From contig JAFYHG010000030.1 in assembly GCA_017539265.1 (NCBI GenBank), positions 67,878 to 131,877 on the forward strand: a DNA stretch of 64,000 bases, in the 5' to 3' direction. Below are positions 15,383-24,508 of the stretch, in pieces. Source of the DNA: Alphaproteobacteria bacterium (GTDB lineage: Bacteria; Pseudomonadota; Alphaproteobacteria; CAAHEQ01; UBA3637). The notes beneath the pieces were generated by a model that saw only the letters and a program-made list of their open reading frames with translations, had not been told where the DNA came from and did no database searches. Each line of letters opens with the position of its first letter. The first letter of the stretch is position 1. Made by a program: the position numbers and the translations under genes.

Positions 15383-17440
15383 ATGCGTTTTAAAACAGCT
15401 GTTTTCTATTTAAAAAGATATAAAAACATTATTTTGGCGCTTTTGATTTATACCATTGCTTTTTGCTTGGCCGAATTTATGGGGTATGAAACCGGTATGC
15501 GTTTAATCGGTCGGGATACGGCACTAGCCGAACTTTTATGTGTTTCATTTTCGCATACACTTTTTTTATACAGCACGATATTGTTTTTTAGTATGGCCTT
15601 GGTCTGCCTGTTTCGTATATTAGGCTTTTTTAGAAAAAAAGATATCGAAATTTTGCTTGAAAAGACAGCCAAAGAGTTGCGTCATGAAAATGAAGCATTG
15701 TTAATGCAAATCGGGGGATATTATTCGGTTATGAATCAGGCGCCGGCCGGTATGGTGATTACACGGGAAAATAAGGTCCAGAGTTGCAATATGGCTATGG
15801 CTCCGTTTTTATCGGTAAAGCCTAAAAGTGCCGTAGGACGAGATATTTCTTCCCTGTTTGCCATTCCGCATGAGATAGAACCCGTTGTAGAAAAAAATAA
15901 TATTATGCTTGAAAAAAAGAAAAATTGGACAACTCAATTACAATTGACAAAGCAGGATGGAGATAAAGTCCTTTATCAAATTACGGCTTTTCCGTTAAAA
16001 GAGTTTCGTCCTCAAGACGGTATTGTGTGGATGTTTCAAGATTTCGCCGCCGAAGCTTGGAATATTGAGCTTGAAAAATATTATCAGACTGTCTTTCGGG
16101 CACTAACGTTGTTGCATAGTTTTAAGGATAATGATGACGAATACGATTTGTTCCATCAAATCCTCAACGAAATTATCGGTATTTACGGGTTAAAAACGGC
16201 CTTCTTTTTAACTTACCATGATCGTCATTTAAAAATGAATTTTGTGGTCGGCGATGATCAGGATTTTCCAGATGTGAAACATGATATAGATTTAGGGGAT
16301 AAAAAACTTCAAAATATAGCCGTTGTTCAGGCTTTTATGAAGAAAAAGCCTATCGGTTTTCAGGACATACACGATATTCCTTATTATCGCGAATCGTTTC
16401 GACGGCGCGGTAAAACAACCGTTCTTTCAACCTATGCTTTTCCTATAATCATAGAAGGTAAAATTGAAGGTGTTATCAGTCTTTATGGACATAAGGTCGG
16501 TTTCTTCTCGGATAACCTGATTTTCCGGTTGCAACAGCTGCTATCAGAAATTTGTGAAAATATAGGAATTATTCGTTTACGTCGGCGTTCTCAACAAGCT
16601 ATTCACCAATATGAAGAACGCTTACGCTATCAAATTCATGAATTAGAAGAAAGTAAAAAATTGTTGCAGGAACAAGCTATCACCCTACAAGAAGCACGGG
16701 CTGCCGCGGAAAATGCCAATCGTTCGAAATCTGAATTTATCGCGAATATGAGTCATGAATTGCGTACGCCTCTGAACGCTATTCTAGGGTTTTCCGAGGT
16801 TATGACAACCGAAACTTTCGGGCCATTTCCCAAACAGTATAAAGAGTATATTCAATATGTTTATTCCAGCGGTCAATATTTGTTATCCCTCATTAATGAT
16901 ATTTTGGATTTATCCAGTCTGGAAGGAGGACAGCCGAAATTAAAAGATACGAATATTGAATTAAGTTCTCTTTTAAAAGGGGTTATTGAGGTCGTTAAGC
17001 ATTATCCCGGTGGTGATAATCGACAAATTTTGACAACCGTAAAACCCAAAAATTTAGGACTTCGACTTGATGAAAGATCACTTAAACAAATTTTGCTTAA
17101 TATGCTTTCGAATGCGATTAAGTTTACCAATGACGGCGGACAAATAAAGTTAAACATTACCCGCCTTTCGAACGGATCCGTAACGATTTCCGTCCAAGAT
17201 AACGGTATCGGTATTCCTAAGGATAAATTAGGTGTTCTCTTTCAGCCCTTCAGTCAAATTGAAAATGTGTTGACGCGTCGGCATCAAGGGACAGGTTTGG
17301 GATTGGTTTTAATTAAACGTTTAACCGAATTACAGCAAGGAACGATTCGATTGGAAAGTAAAGCGGGTCAAGGGACTAAGGTTATTTTAACATTCCCAGC
17401 CGATCGGGTTATTTCATTTCAAAAGGAGAAAAAACAATGA
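15383..17440 (+). CDS. Membrane-bound hybrid-free sensor histidine kinase (PAS, GAF-like, HisKA, HATPase)
   Basis: 685 residues. Two membrane helices (about 15-31 and 55-80) enclose only a short periplasmic loop. Then follow a PAS-like domain (about 108-230), a GAF-like domain (about 235-400), a coiled coil (about 405-450) and the kinase core: H-box NMSHELRTPLNAI with His458, N-box NMLSNAIKFT, G1 DNGIGIP and G2 GTGLGL. No receiver domain and no response regulator gene are present nearby, so the partner is elsewhere. The stop overlaps the start of a periplasmic binding protein gene (ATGA), which may supply the ligand input the short loop lacks. Confidence 0.92.
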   Translation: MRFKTAVFYLKRYKNIILALLIYTIAFCLAEFMGYETGMRLIGRDTALAELLCVSFSHTLFLYSTILFFSMALVCLFRILGFFRKKDIEILLEKTAKELRHENEALLMQIGGYYSVMNQAPAGMVITRENKVQSCNMAMAPFLSVKPKSAVGRDISSLFAIPHEIEPVVEKNNIMLEKKKNWTTQLQLTKQDGDKVLYQITAFPLKEFRPQDGIVWMFQDFAAEAWNIELEKYYQTVFRALTLLHSFKDNDDEYDLFHQILNEIIGIYGLKTAFFLTYHDRHLKMNFVVGDDQDFPDVKHDIDLGDKKLQNIAVVQAFMKKKPIGFQDIHDIPYYRESFRRRGKTTVLSTYAFPIIIEGKIEGVISLYGHKVGFFSDNLIFRLQQLLSEICENIGIIRLRRRSQQAIHQYEERLRYQIHELEESKKLLQEQAITLQEARAAAENANRSKSEFIANMSHELRTPLNAILGFSEVMTTETFGPFPKQYKEYIQYVYSSGQYLLSLINDILDLSSLEGGQPKLKDTNIELSSLLKGVIEVVKHYPGGDNRQILTTVKPKNLGLRLDERSLKQILLNMLSNAIKFTNDGGQIKLNITRLSNGSVTISVQDNGIGIPKDKLGVLFQPFSQIENVLTRRHQGTGLGLVLIKRLTELQQGTIRLESKAGQGTKVILTFPADRVISFQKEKKQ

Positions 17441-18501
17441 AAAAAATATGTTGGGTGCTTTTAAGTGTTGCCCTTTTATCGGCAACCGTTGTCTCGGCAA
17501 AGTATATTCAGAGCCAGAAAAAGCCTGTTGTTGCGGAACGTCCAGAGATTTGGAGAGGATGTGATGAATACGGAAAGGCCTTGAAAATCGCGACTTTTTC
17601 TACAAATCCGCCGTTTGGTTGGACGGAAATTCAAGAAGACCAATCGTTTGCACGAGGATTTGGAGTTGATTTATTTCGGAAGATTGCAAAAGAAAAAAGA
17701 ATTAACGTGCGTACTGTCGGTTTTAAATCGGATGCGGATATGCGTAAAGCCTTTGAAAGCGGTAAGATTGACATTTGGGTTGGTTCTTATTATGATCCTA
17801 AGATTCGCGGGGCAGGGCATATGTATATTACGCCTGCTTTTATTCCGAATGCGATTACGGTTGTCTTTTTAAAAAATAAAGCTCGTCCGATTAAAAGTTT
17901 TGAGGATTTAAAAGATCTTAAAGGTGCCGTGCGCCAGGATGAACAATTTTATCCCTATATTCGTTTATCCATACCTAAAGATTTGCAATTACAAGAGGTT
18001 TTTGATTCTAAAGAAGCCTTTACGAAATTAATTACCGGTGAAGTGGATTATCTGCTTTCTAGCCCTTATTCGGCTGAGGCTGAGGCTCGTCGTTTCAAAC
18101 TCAATCGTGATATTGAATTGATTTCAACGCCCTTATTGGGACAGGAACTCTTTGTCGTTTATTCCAGAAATTCACTGTGTCCGCAATATCGAAAGGATTT
18201 TGCAGAAGGCTTAAGAGAGAAAAGACAAGATTTAAATGCCCTTAAACGTTCCTTGATCGGCTTTATCGATACATGGGGTCAACGGTTTCGGGATGAACCT
18301 TCTTTGATTGATCAGCTAAAGGCAGAGGGAACACTCCCGAAAGATTTTGTTTTGGATACGAGTGTGAAAAAATCGGATGATGTGGCACAACAACCTAGCG
18401 CTTCTGCAGCAACATCCGACGCAGTAACCCAAGATGCATCCGCGGATAAACCTGATGATCCCGAACAGAGATCAGAAACAACATCGGACCAGAAAGAATG
18501 A
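17437..18501 (+). CDS. Periplasmic solute-binding protein, family 3-like
   Basis: 354 residues. A Sec signal peptide (MKKICWVLLSVALLSATVVSA) precedes a type II binding-protein fold of the amino-acid ABC transporter type: LKIATFSTNPPFGWTE, GFGVDLFRKIAKEK, DIWVGSYYDP. The C-terminal 55 residues are a low-complexity Ser/Ala/Asp/Gln tail. No permease or ATPase gene is adjacent. It overlaps the histidine kinase upstream and queA downstream by ATGA on each side. The context suggests a sensing role with the kinase rather than transport. Confidence 0.85.
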   Translation: MKKICWVLLSVALLSATVVSAKYIQSQKKPVVAERPEIWRGCDEYGKALKIATFSTNPPFGWTEIQEDQSFARGFGVDLFRKIAKEKRINVRTVGFKSDADMRKAFESGKIDIWVGSYYDPKIRGAGHMYITPAFIPNAITVVFLKNKARPIKSFEDLKDLKGAVRQDEQFYPYIRLSIPKDLQLQEVFDSKEAFTKLITGEVDYLLSSPYSAEAEARRFKLNRDIELISTPLLGQELFVVYSRNSLCPQYRKDFAEGLREKRQDLNALKRSLIGFIDTWGQRFRDEPSLIDQLKAEGTLPKDFVLDTSVKKSDDVAQQPSASAATSDAVTQDASADKPDDPEQRSETTSDQKE

Positions 18502-19538
18502 AAACTGACATTTTTAAATTTGATTTACCGGAAGGACTTATTGCCAATTATCCGGCAGAGCCCCGTGATTCGGCCAGACTTTTGCACATTTTACCTAATG
18601 GTTCTTTAGAGGATAAAATTGTTGCCGATTTGGATTCTTTGTTGCGTCCTGATGATGTTCTTGTTTTTAATGATACCAAGGTTATACCGGCGCGTCTTAA
18701 TGGTCATCGTGATTCGGCGCAAATTGAACTGACATTATTTAAACAGGAAAATTTATCCGATTGGACGGTGTTGGCCAAAAAAGCCCGTCGTTTAAAGGAA
18801 AATGATAAAATCGAATTTACTCCTGATTTTTACGCCACTGTTTTAAAGAAAAATGAAGCGGGGTCTGTTTTGATACGTTTTAGTAAGGCAGGAGCGGATT
18901 TGATGGCTGCCCTACATCAGGTTGGTATTATGCCGCTTCCCCCATATATTAAGCGTGAAAAAGGTGGTAAAGAATCCGATAAAGCCGATTACCAAACCAT
19001 CTATGCCCGATATGAAGGGGCTGTTGCTGCCCCAACCGCCGGGCTTCATTTTACCCAAGATCTTTTTAATCGTTTGGATAAAAAGGGAATCGAAAGATTG
19101 TTTTTAACTTTGCATGTCGGTGGTGGAACTTTTTTACCTGTGAAAGTCTCTGATACAGATAACCATAAAATGCATGCCGAATATGGTGTTTTAACTGAGG
19201 AGGTCGCCGATAAAATCAATGCGGCCAAGAGGGCAGGGCGTCGTATTATTCCTGTCGGTACCACATCACTTCGACTACTGGAATCGGCCGCAGATGATGG
19301 AGGCATTGTGCATCCCTTCTGCGGGGAAACAAGTATTTTTATTACCCCGGGTTATCATTTTAAAGTGATAGATGCGCTTTTCACAAACTTTCACTTGTCC
19401 GAATCAACGTTGTTTATGCTTGTTTGTGCGTTTGCAGGTATCGACCGGATGAAAGCGGCATACCACCATGCAATAAAGCAAAAATATCGCTTTTTTTCCT
19501 ATGGGGATGCCTGTCTAATTGAAAAGCAGGATGTTTAG
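18498..19538 (+). CDS. queA: S-adenosylmethionine:tRNA ribosyltransferase-isomerase
   Basis: 346 residues, the normal length. QueA transfers and isomerises the ribose of SAM onto preQ1 at position 34 of tRNA, making epoxyqueuosine. Visible family signatures are FDLPEGLIANYPAEPRDSAR at the start, FNDTKVIPARL, RYEGAVAAPTAGLHFT, LHVGGGTFLPV and the C-terminal TNFHLSESTLFMLVCAF. Translation is coupled to the binding protein upstream by ATGA. Its stop overlaps by four bases the stop of the convergent membrane protein. Confidence 0.97.
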   Translation: MKTDIFKFDLPEGLIANYPAEPRDSARLLHILPNGSLEDKIVADLDSLLRPDDVLVFNDTKVIPARLNGHRDSAQIELTLFKQENLSDWTVLAKKARRLKENDKIEFTPDFYATVLKKNEAGSVLIRFSKAGADLMAALHQVGIMPLPPYIKREKGGKESDKADYQTIYARYEGAVAAPTAGLHFTQDLFNRLDKKGIERLFLTLHVGGGTFLPVKVSDTDNHKMHAEYGVLTEEVADKINAAKRAGRRIIPVGTTSLRLLESAADDGGIVHPFCGETSIFITPGYHFKVIDALFTNFHLSESTLFMLVCAFAGIDRMKAAYHHAIKQKYRFFSYGDACLIEKQDV

Positions 19539-20230
19539 GTTTCTTTACTTGTCCATACCAGGCAAAAACTGGCTATTGCCGTTGAAATCAGAACACAAGT
19601 CAGCAAAGCAAATCCTTGCCCCGTGAACCTTAGAGCAATATTGATGGCCATTACGGAAATCCATCCGATAAAGGAAGCTCTGGTTATATTTTCCTTATCC
19701 GTTTTCTTTTTGCAGAACCATAATACGAAACTGCTTAGGATAGAAGTTGATACCTGTCCCAACCAGAAGATAAGCCATAACATAATTCCGCTTATGATAC
19801 AGGTATTTAAAATTGCCATGTGTATCAGCTTTGTTAAAAAAGAAGAGTTAATGATAATTTTTTCCTTGGGAAGCTGATATTCTTGGGTTTGATTGTTGAG
19901 GGTAAGCGAATAACTTTTCTTTGTTAAAATGATACCGTTTTCGGGTAATGTATCAAGGGTATCCCGCGTGGTATCGATTTTAAATAGGAAATCTCCGTCA
20001 GCAAATTTTTTCTCCCACACTTTGTTTTCGGGACGAACAATATTTTCATCTTGAATTTCAATTTCGGGAATTTCGTTTAAAAAGGTTTGAAAAACGGGAC
20101 GGGATAGCATATAGTAAAGCCAACTTCCTATTCCGATAACGATGAGTAAAACGATGATTAAAAAGTACAGGGATAATTTTAAAAAGCCTAATTTTTTCCC
20201 GTTTTGAATGTAGTTTGTTAAAATATCCAT
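19535..20230 (-). CDS. Membrane protein of unknown function, DUF1189-like
   Basis: 231 residues with one N-terminal helix (about 18-42), a soluble outer domain of about 90 residues (EIPEIEIQDENIVRPENKVWEK...), and three C-terminal helices. This one-plus-three arrangement, with a small extracytoplasmic domain ending in a strand-rich YSLTLNNQTQEYQLPKEKI, resembles DUF1189 membrane proteins, but the match is by layout only. AGGAGG lies before the ATG. It faces queA tail to tail. Confidence 0.6.
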   Translation of the reverse strand: MDILTNYIQNGKKLGFLKLSLYFLIIVLLIVIGIGSWLYYMLSRPVFQTFLNEIPEIEIQDENIVRPENKVWEKKFADGDFLFKIDTTRDTLDTLPENGIILTKKSYSLTLNNQTQEYQLPKEKIIINSSFLTKLIHMAILNTCIISGIMLWLIFWLGQVSTSILSSFVLWFCKKKTDKENITRASFIGWISVMAINIALRFTGQGFALLTCVLISTAIASFCLVWTSKET

Positions 20231-20255
20231 GATTTTCCTCCTGAATTATCTGCAT

Positions 20256-20282
20256 AAAAAAAGGGATAGAGAATTCTACCCC
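20256..20282 (-). terminator. Intrinsic terminator for the DUF2934 gene
   Basis: An 8-bp stem with one G-T pair (GGGGTAGA/TCTATCCC read on the minus strand, 20282-20263) is followed by seven T. It lies just after the stop at 20303. Confidence 0.8.
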
Positions 20283-20302
20283 TTCTTTTTTGGATTTAAA
20301 AA

Positions 20303-20575
20303 TTATTTTTTATTTCCATAGAACGGTTTTGCCACAACAGACGGTTTTAACGTCGATTTAATAGCCGGTTTCAAAGAAACTTTTTTGCTAGCTAATTTTG
20401 TTGAGGACGATTTTGACAAAGATTTTTGACTTCTTTGGTTATTGAAATTTGAACCATACAGTTGATGTTCTGCTTGGAACCAAAAGTCATTTTCCATGCC
20501 ATTCGGGCAACCGGCTTTTTGCCAGAGGTAATAAGCGGCTACACGGATATGTTCGTTGTTCATTTGTTTTGTCAT
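20303..20575 (-). CDS. DUF2934 protein with a basic C-terminal tail
   Basis: 90 residues. The first 45 match the DUF2934 pattern: HIRVAAYYLWQKAGCP, then NDFWFQAEHQLYG, corresponding to the family's I-x-x-x-A-Y-x-L-W-x-x-x-G-x-P and W-x-x-A-E-x-x-L. The rest is an unstructured tail rich in Ser, Lys and Pro, reminiscent of histone-H1-like or nucleic-acid-binding tails. The start at 20575 is chosen because of AAGGAG upstream. The function of DUF2934 is not established. Confidence 0.75.
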   Translation of the reverse strand: MTKQMNNEHIRVAAYYLWQKAGCPNGMENDFWFQAEHQLYGSNFNNQRSQKSLSKSSSTKLASKKVSLKPAIKSTLKPSVVAKPFYGNKK

Positions 20576-20671
20576 GGTTATACTCCTTTTTGTTAAAGAC
20601 AACATCCAATATAATATATTTTTTTTTCGATTGCAACACTTTATTTTATGTTTTTTTAAAAAAAATTAATT

Positions 20672-22003
20672 TTATTTTTCGGGGTCAAAAACACGCAATA
20701 CCGATAGAGGAGGTAGGGCTTTTTTATTCTTTAAATTTGTTTTAATTTCAATAAGTTGATTATTCTTCCCCGCCGAAACCGTTTCAAGATTTTTTTGTGT
20801 TTCTGCCTCACGAATTTCCGAAACGGTCAGTAAAATCGGATCAAATTCAAACGGGGACAAAGCCTCTAAAACTGTCCCGATTGATATCTTGTGTTTGACT
20901 TCTACGATCATGCGATTCGTTTTGTACCCCTTTACGACACCGGCAAAACGCCAATCACCATGACTGCCGGGATGATCATAATTCTGGGCTTCTGGGCCGG
21001 CATTTCCGTCTAAAAATCCGACCGTATAGCCGCGGGATTGTAGTGTCATTAATTCACGCATATAGGAATCGGGTTTCCACGAATCGGGATTTTGAAACCA
21101 ATCATCGATGGCTGCCCGATAAGTTCTGGCCGTAACGGCGGCATAATATTCAGATTTGTTCCGCCCTTCAATTTTAAACGAATCGAGTCCTACCGGTAAA
21201 ATTTCATTTAATCTGGGTAACAGGCATAAATCCCGAGAGTTCATAATATAGGTCCCATGTGTATCTTCATCGATTCGGAATAGTTGATCGGGACGTGTTT
21301 CCTCTTCTAAATAGTAAGACGATTCGGCATTGGGGGAGTTTAATTTACCTTCATATAATTTATATCTCCACCGACAGGTATGGGCGCAATTTCCTTTATT
21401 GGCGCTACGTCCCGTCATAAAGTTGGATAAAAGGCATCTGCCCGAATAACTGATACATAGGGCGCCATGAATAAACATTTCCAATCGAATATCCGGGCAA
21501 AGTTTTCTGATTTCTTTAATTTCAGATAAGGATACTTCACGTCCTAAAACACATAAAGCCGCCCCTTGTTCTTTCCAAAAATTAATGGTGAGTGATGAAC
21601 AAACATTGGCTTGTGTTGAAATGTGCCGTGGGATTTGGGGACATTTTTGTTTTAACAGATTAAAAACGCCCGGGTCTGCCACAATAACCCCGTCAGGGTT
21701 TAAATCATTTAAGGCTTGAACGAAACCTTCGACCTTGGGAATATCCTGATTATGCGTAAATAAATTAACCGTTAAATACACCTTTTTTCCTAACTTATGG
21801 GCATAGGCGATTCCTTCTTTCATCTCTTCCATTGTAAACGAAGTTTTATTCCGAAGAGATACGGCCGGCATACCGGCATAAACGGCATCTGCTCCGTATA
21901 AGAATGCGGTTTTAAGGCGTTCTAATGTTCCTGCCGGTAATAAGAGTTCCGGCTTTCGAACGGTTTTATTCATTGACCGGACTTTGATCTGTTTGTGCAA
22001 CAT
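20672..22003 (-). CDS. Peptidase U32 family protein, YegQ/TrhP-type tRNA hydroxylation factor
   Basis: 443 residues. The U32 signature is present near residues 177-212: EMFIHGALCISYSGRCLLSN, followed by SANKGNCAHTCRW, with the cysteines of an iron-sulfur or metal site. The N-terminal barrel begins PELLLPAGTLERLKTAFLYGADAVY. In enterobacteria TrhP and its paralogue hydroxylate U34 of tRNA using prephenate-derived chemistry; others in the family act in ubiquinone synthesis or as proteases. The start at 22003 has AAGGA close upstream, so the gene overlaps the EAL gene by 38 bases; an internal ATG at 21973 is the alternative. Confidence 0.88.
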   Translation of the reverse strand: MLHKQIKVRSMNKTVRKPELLLPAGTLERLKTAFLYGADAVYAGMPAVSLRNKTSFTMEEMKEGIAYAHKLGKKVYLTVNLFTHNQDIPKVEGFVQALNDLNPDGVIVADPGVFNLLKQKCPQIPRHISTQANVCSSLTINFWKEQGAALCVLGREVSLSEIKEIRKLCPDIRLEMFIHGALCISYSGRCLLSNFMTGRSANKGNCAHTCRWRYKLYEGKLNSPNAESSYYLEEETRPDQLFRIDEDTHGTYIMNSRDLCLLPRLNEILPVGLDSFKIEGRNKSEYYAAVTARTYRAAIDDWFQNPDSWKPDSYMRELMTLQSRGYTVGFLDGNAGPEAQNYDHPGSHGDWRFAGVVKGYKTNRMIVEVKHKISIGTVLEALSPFEFDPILLTVSEIREAETQKNLETVSAGKNNQLIEIKTNLKNKKALPPLSVLRVFDPEK

Positions 22004-22805
22004 GAGTCCTTAAAAAAGAAATCAGCATCGGTAAGGGCAGGGGCCTTGAAAATAAAAAGCCTTGTGCATAATCACAGCCGTTTTCACACAACCATTTTTC
22101 CTGTTCCGGTTTTTCCACGCCTTCCGCCAAAACGGATAAGTTTAACGAATGCCCCAATTCAATAATGGTGCGCATAATGGTTTGATTCGCTTCTTTTTCA
22201 AATAAGTCTCGAATGAACTCGATGTCAACCTTGATTTTATTGATGTTGATGTTCTTGATATAGTTAAATGAGGCATGACCGGATCCAAAATCATCAATGG
22301 AAATTCTAATCCCCATTTTTTTAAGGCCTTTTAATGTTTCAAGTTCAATAGGCTCTTTCCCGACAAATTTATTTTCCGTGATTTCGCATTCCAGATATTC
22401 TGGTAAAATGGCGTATTGTTCCAGATTTTTTTGAGCCGTTTCCACCAATTTCGGATCACGCAATTGAACGGCGGATAAATTGACCGACATAAACAAATCC
22501 GAAAATCCCAGAGTATGCAACTCACGCAAATCATTTAAGGTTTGACTGAACAAAAACGGTGTGAAAGAGTTAATCATGCCCGTTTCTTCCAAAATGGGAA
22601 TAAATTCGTTCGGGGGAATAATTCCGCTGGGGCTTTCCCAACGAATCAATGCTTCTACACCCTTAATTTTGCCGGTTTTCAAATCCCATTCCGGTTGATA
22701 ATAGAATACAAACTCATTATGGGTTAATGCCCGTTTTAAATCGGTTGTGCCGATAATTTTTTTCTTTTGGGCGAATAAATTCTTAACAGATTGTATAAAA
22801 GACAT
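21966..22805 (-). CDS. Stand-alone EAL-domain cyclic-di-GMP phosphodiesterase
   Basis: 279 residues, essentially a lone EAL domain with no GGDEF, PAS or membrane helix. The catalytic set looks complete: EALIRW, SVNLSAVQL, CEITENKF, ISIDDFGSGHAS, a Lys in INKIKVD, VLAEGVE and QGFLFSRPLP. It should hydrolyse c-di-GMP to pGpG in the cytoplasm. It is the first gene of a two-gene minus-strand unit with the U32 protein. No diguanylate cyclase is in the window. Confidence 0.93.
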   Translation of the reverse strand: MSFIQSVKNLFAQKKKIIGTTDLKRALTHNEFVFYYQPEWDLKTGKIKGVEALIRWESPSGIIPPNEFIPILEETGMINSFTPFLFSQTLNDLRELHTLGFSDLFMSVNLSAVQLRDPKLVETAQKNLEQYAILPEYLECEITENKFVGKEPIELETLKGLKKMGIRISIDDFGSGHASFNYIKNININKIKVDIEFIRDLFEKEANQTIMRTIIELGHSLNLSVLAEGVEKPEQEKWLCENGCDYAQGFLFSRPLPLPMLISFLRTHVAQTDQSPVNE

Positions 22806-22967
22806 AAAAAACCTCGCTTTGTTAAATTATCCTAAAACCTTTATACACATTTTTTTAGAAAAAAACATCTTTTTTTTAAAAAATGATACACTTTTTTTAT
22901 TTTTTTGGTTATAATGCCCCACAGACGAAACGCAAAAAAGTATTTTAAAGAAAGGAAAGTAAAGAAA

Positions 22968-24503
22968 ATGACAAGGCAAAAACCGGTTGTTTTATGTATT
23001 TTAGACGGATGGGGTTATCGGGCAGAAAAGGAAAATAATGCTATAGAGATGGCAAATACCCCTGTGTGGCATGGGCTTGTTCAAAAATATCCCACAGCCA
23101 TGATTCAAACATCTGGCCTGGATGTAGGACTCCCCGACGGGCAAATGGGTAATTCCGAGGTCGGACACACAAATCTTGGTGCCGGCCGAGTGGTTATGCA
23201 GGATTTACCCCGAATCGATTCGGCCATTAAAGACGGTTCATTGGCTAAAAATCCCGTTTTAACGGATTTAATCGAATCGCTTCAAAAAACAAATGGAACT
23301 TGCCATTTAATGGGGCTGTTAGGCCCCGGTGGTGTGCATGCTAAACAAGACCATATTGTGGCGTTAGCACGGATTTTAAATGATAATAAAATTCCTGTTG
23401 TGATACACGGTTTTTTGGATGGTCGGGATACACCGCCCGATTCGGCCAAAGGATTTGTGGCAGAACTTGAAAAAGATATTTCAGGTTTGCCTTTTGTTAA
23501 AATCGGTACAATTGGTGGCCGGTACTATGCGATGGATCGGGATAATCGGTGGGAGAGGGTGGACAAAGCTTATTTAGCACTTGTTAATGCTGATGCCCCG
23601 CGTTTTAATACGGCGGATCAAGCTATCGCCGAATCGTATCGGAATAAGGTTTTTGATGAATTTATGGTTCCTTGTGTTATCGGCGATTATCAAGGGATGA
23701 AAGACGGTGATGGCGTTATTATGGCGAATTATCGTTCCGATCGTGCACGTGAGATTACCCGTATGCTTTTGCAGCCTGATTTTGCATTAGCGAATCGCGT
23801 GCGCGTTGTTCGATTCGCATCGGCTGTCGCCATGACAGAATATTCGGTGGAGCATAATCAATGGATGAAAGTTTTGTTCCCGCCCGAGGATTTAAAAAAC
23901 ATTTTCGGTGAGGTGATTTCCAAAGCCGGTTTGACACAACTCAGAATCGCGGAAACGGAAAAGTATGCCCATGTAACCTTTTTCTTTAATGGTGGAAAAG
24001 AAACACTGTTCCCGTTGGAAGAGCGGATTTTGGTCCCCAGTCCTAAGGTAGCGACTTATGACCTTAAACCCGAAATGTCCGCGTATGAAGTGACGGATAA
24101 ATTGGTTGATGCTATTGATAATGATCGTTTCGATGTGATTGTTGTCAACTATGCCAATGGGGATATGGTTGGTCATACGGGCGTTTTAAATGCGGCTATT
24201 AAGGCTGCTGAGGCCGTGGACAGTTGCATTGGTCGCGTTATCGAATCGGTTAAGGCTAAAGGCGGAGTTATTTTGATTACCGCCGATCACGGTAATGCTG
24301 AACAAATGGTGGATCCGAAGACGGGTGCCCCTTATACGGCGCATACGGCAACACCGGTGAAGGCAGTTTTGGTTAATGCACCTCAAACTGTGACAGGCCT
24401 GAATGACGGTAGGCTTTGTGATATAGCGCCGACATTATTGGAATTGCTTGAATTACCGCAACCGTCCGAGATGGGAGGTCATTCACTTTTGAAAAAGGAT
24501 TAG
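22968..24503 (+). CDS. gpmI: 2,3-bisphosphoglycerate-independent phosphoglycerate mutase
   Basis: 511 residues, the usual size. It converts 3- to 2-phosphoglycerate with two Mn ions. The catalytic serine lies in GQMGNSEVGHTN; other marks are CILDGWGYR at the start, HGFLDGRDTPP and the metal-binding ITADHGNAEQM. The start at 22968 is chosen for the AAAGGA upstream; a consensus TATAAT sits at 22910-22915 with only a weak -35. It leads the run gpmI-envC-ctpA-rppH, a gene order common in alphaproteobacteria. Confidence 0.97.
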   Translation: MTRQKPVVLCILDGWGYRAEKENNAIEMANTPVWHGLVQKYPTAMIQTSGLDVGLPDGQMGNSEVGHTNLGAGRVVMQDLPRIDSAIKDGSLAKNPVLTDLIESLQKTNGTCHLMGLLGPGGVHAKQDHIVALARILNDNKIPVVIHGFLDGRDTPPDSAKGFVAELEKDISGLPFVKIGTIGGRYYAMDRDNRWERVDKAYLALVNADAPRFNTADQAIAESYRNKVFDEFMVPCVIGDYQGMKDGDGVIMANYRSDRAREITRMLLQPDFALANRVRVVRFASAVAMTEYSVEHNQWMKVLFPPEDLKNIFGEVISKAGLTQLRIAETEKYAHVTFFFNGGKETLFPLEERILVPSPKVATYDLKPEMSAYEVTDKLVDAIDNDRFDVIVVNYANGDMVGHTGVLNAAIKAAEAVDSCIGRVIESVKAKGGVILITADHGNAEQMVDPKTGAPYTAHTATPVKAVLVNAPQTVTGLNDGRLCDIAPTLLELLELPQPSEMGGHSLLKKD

Positions 24504-24508
24504 AATTC

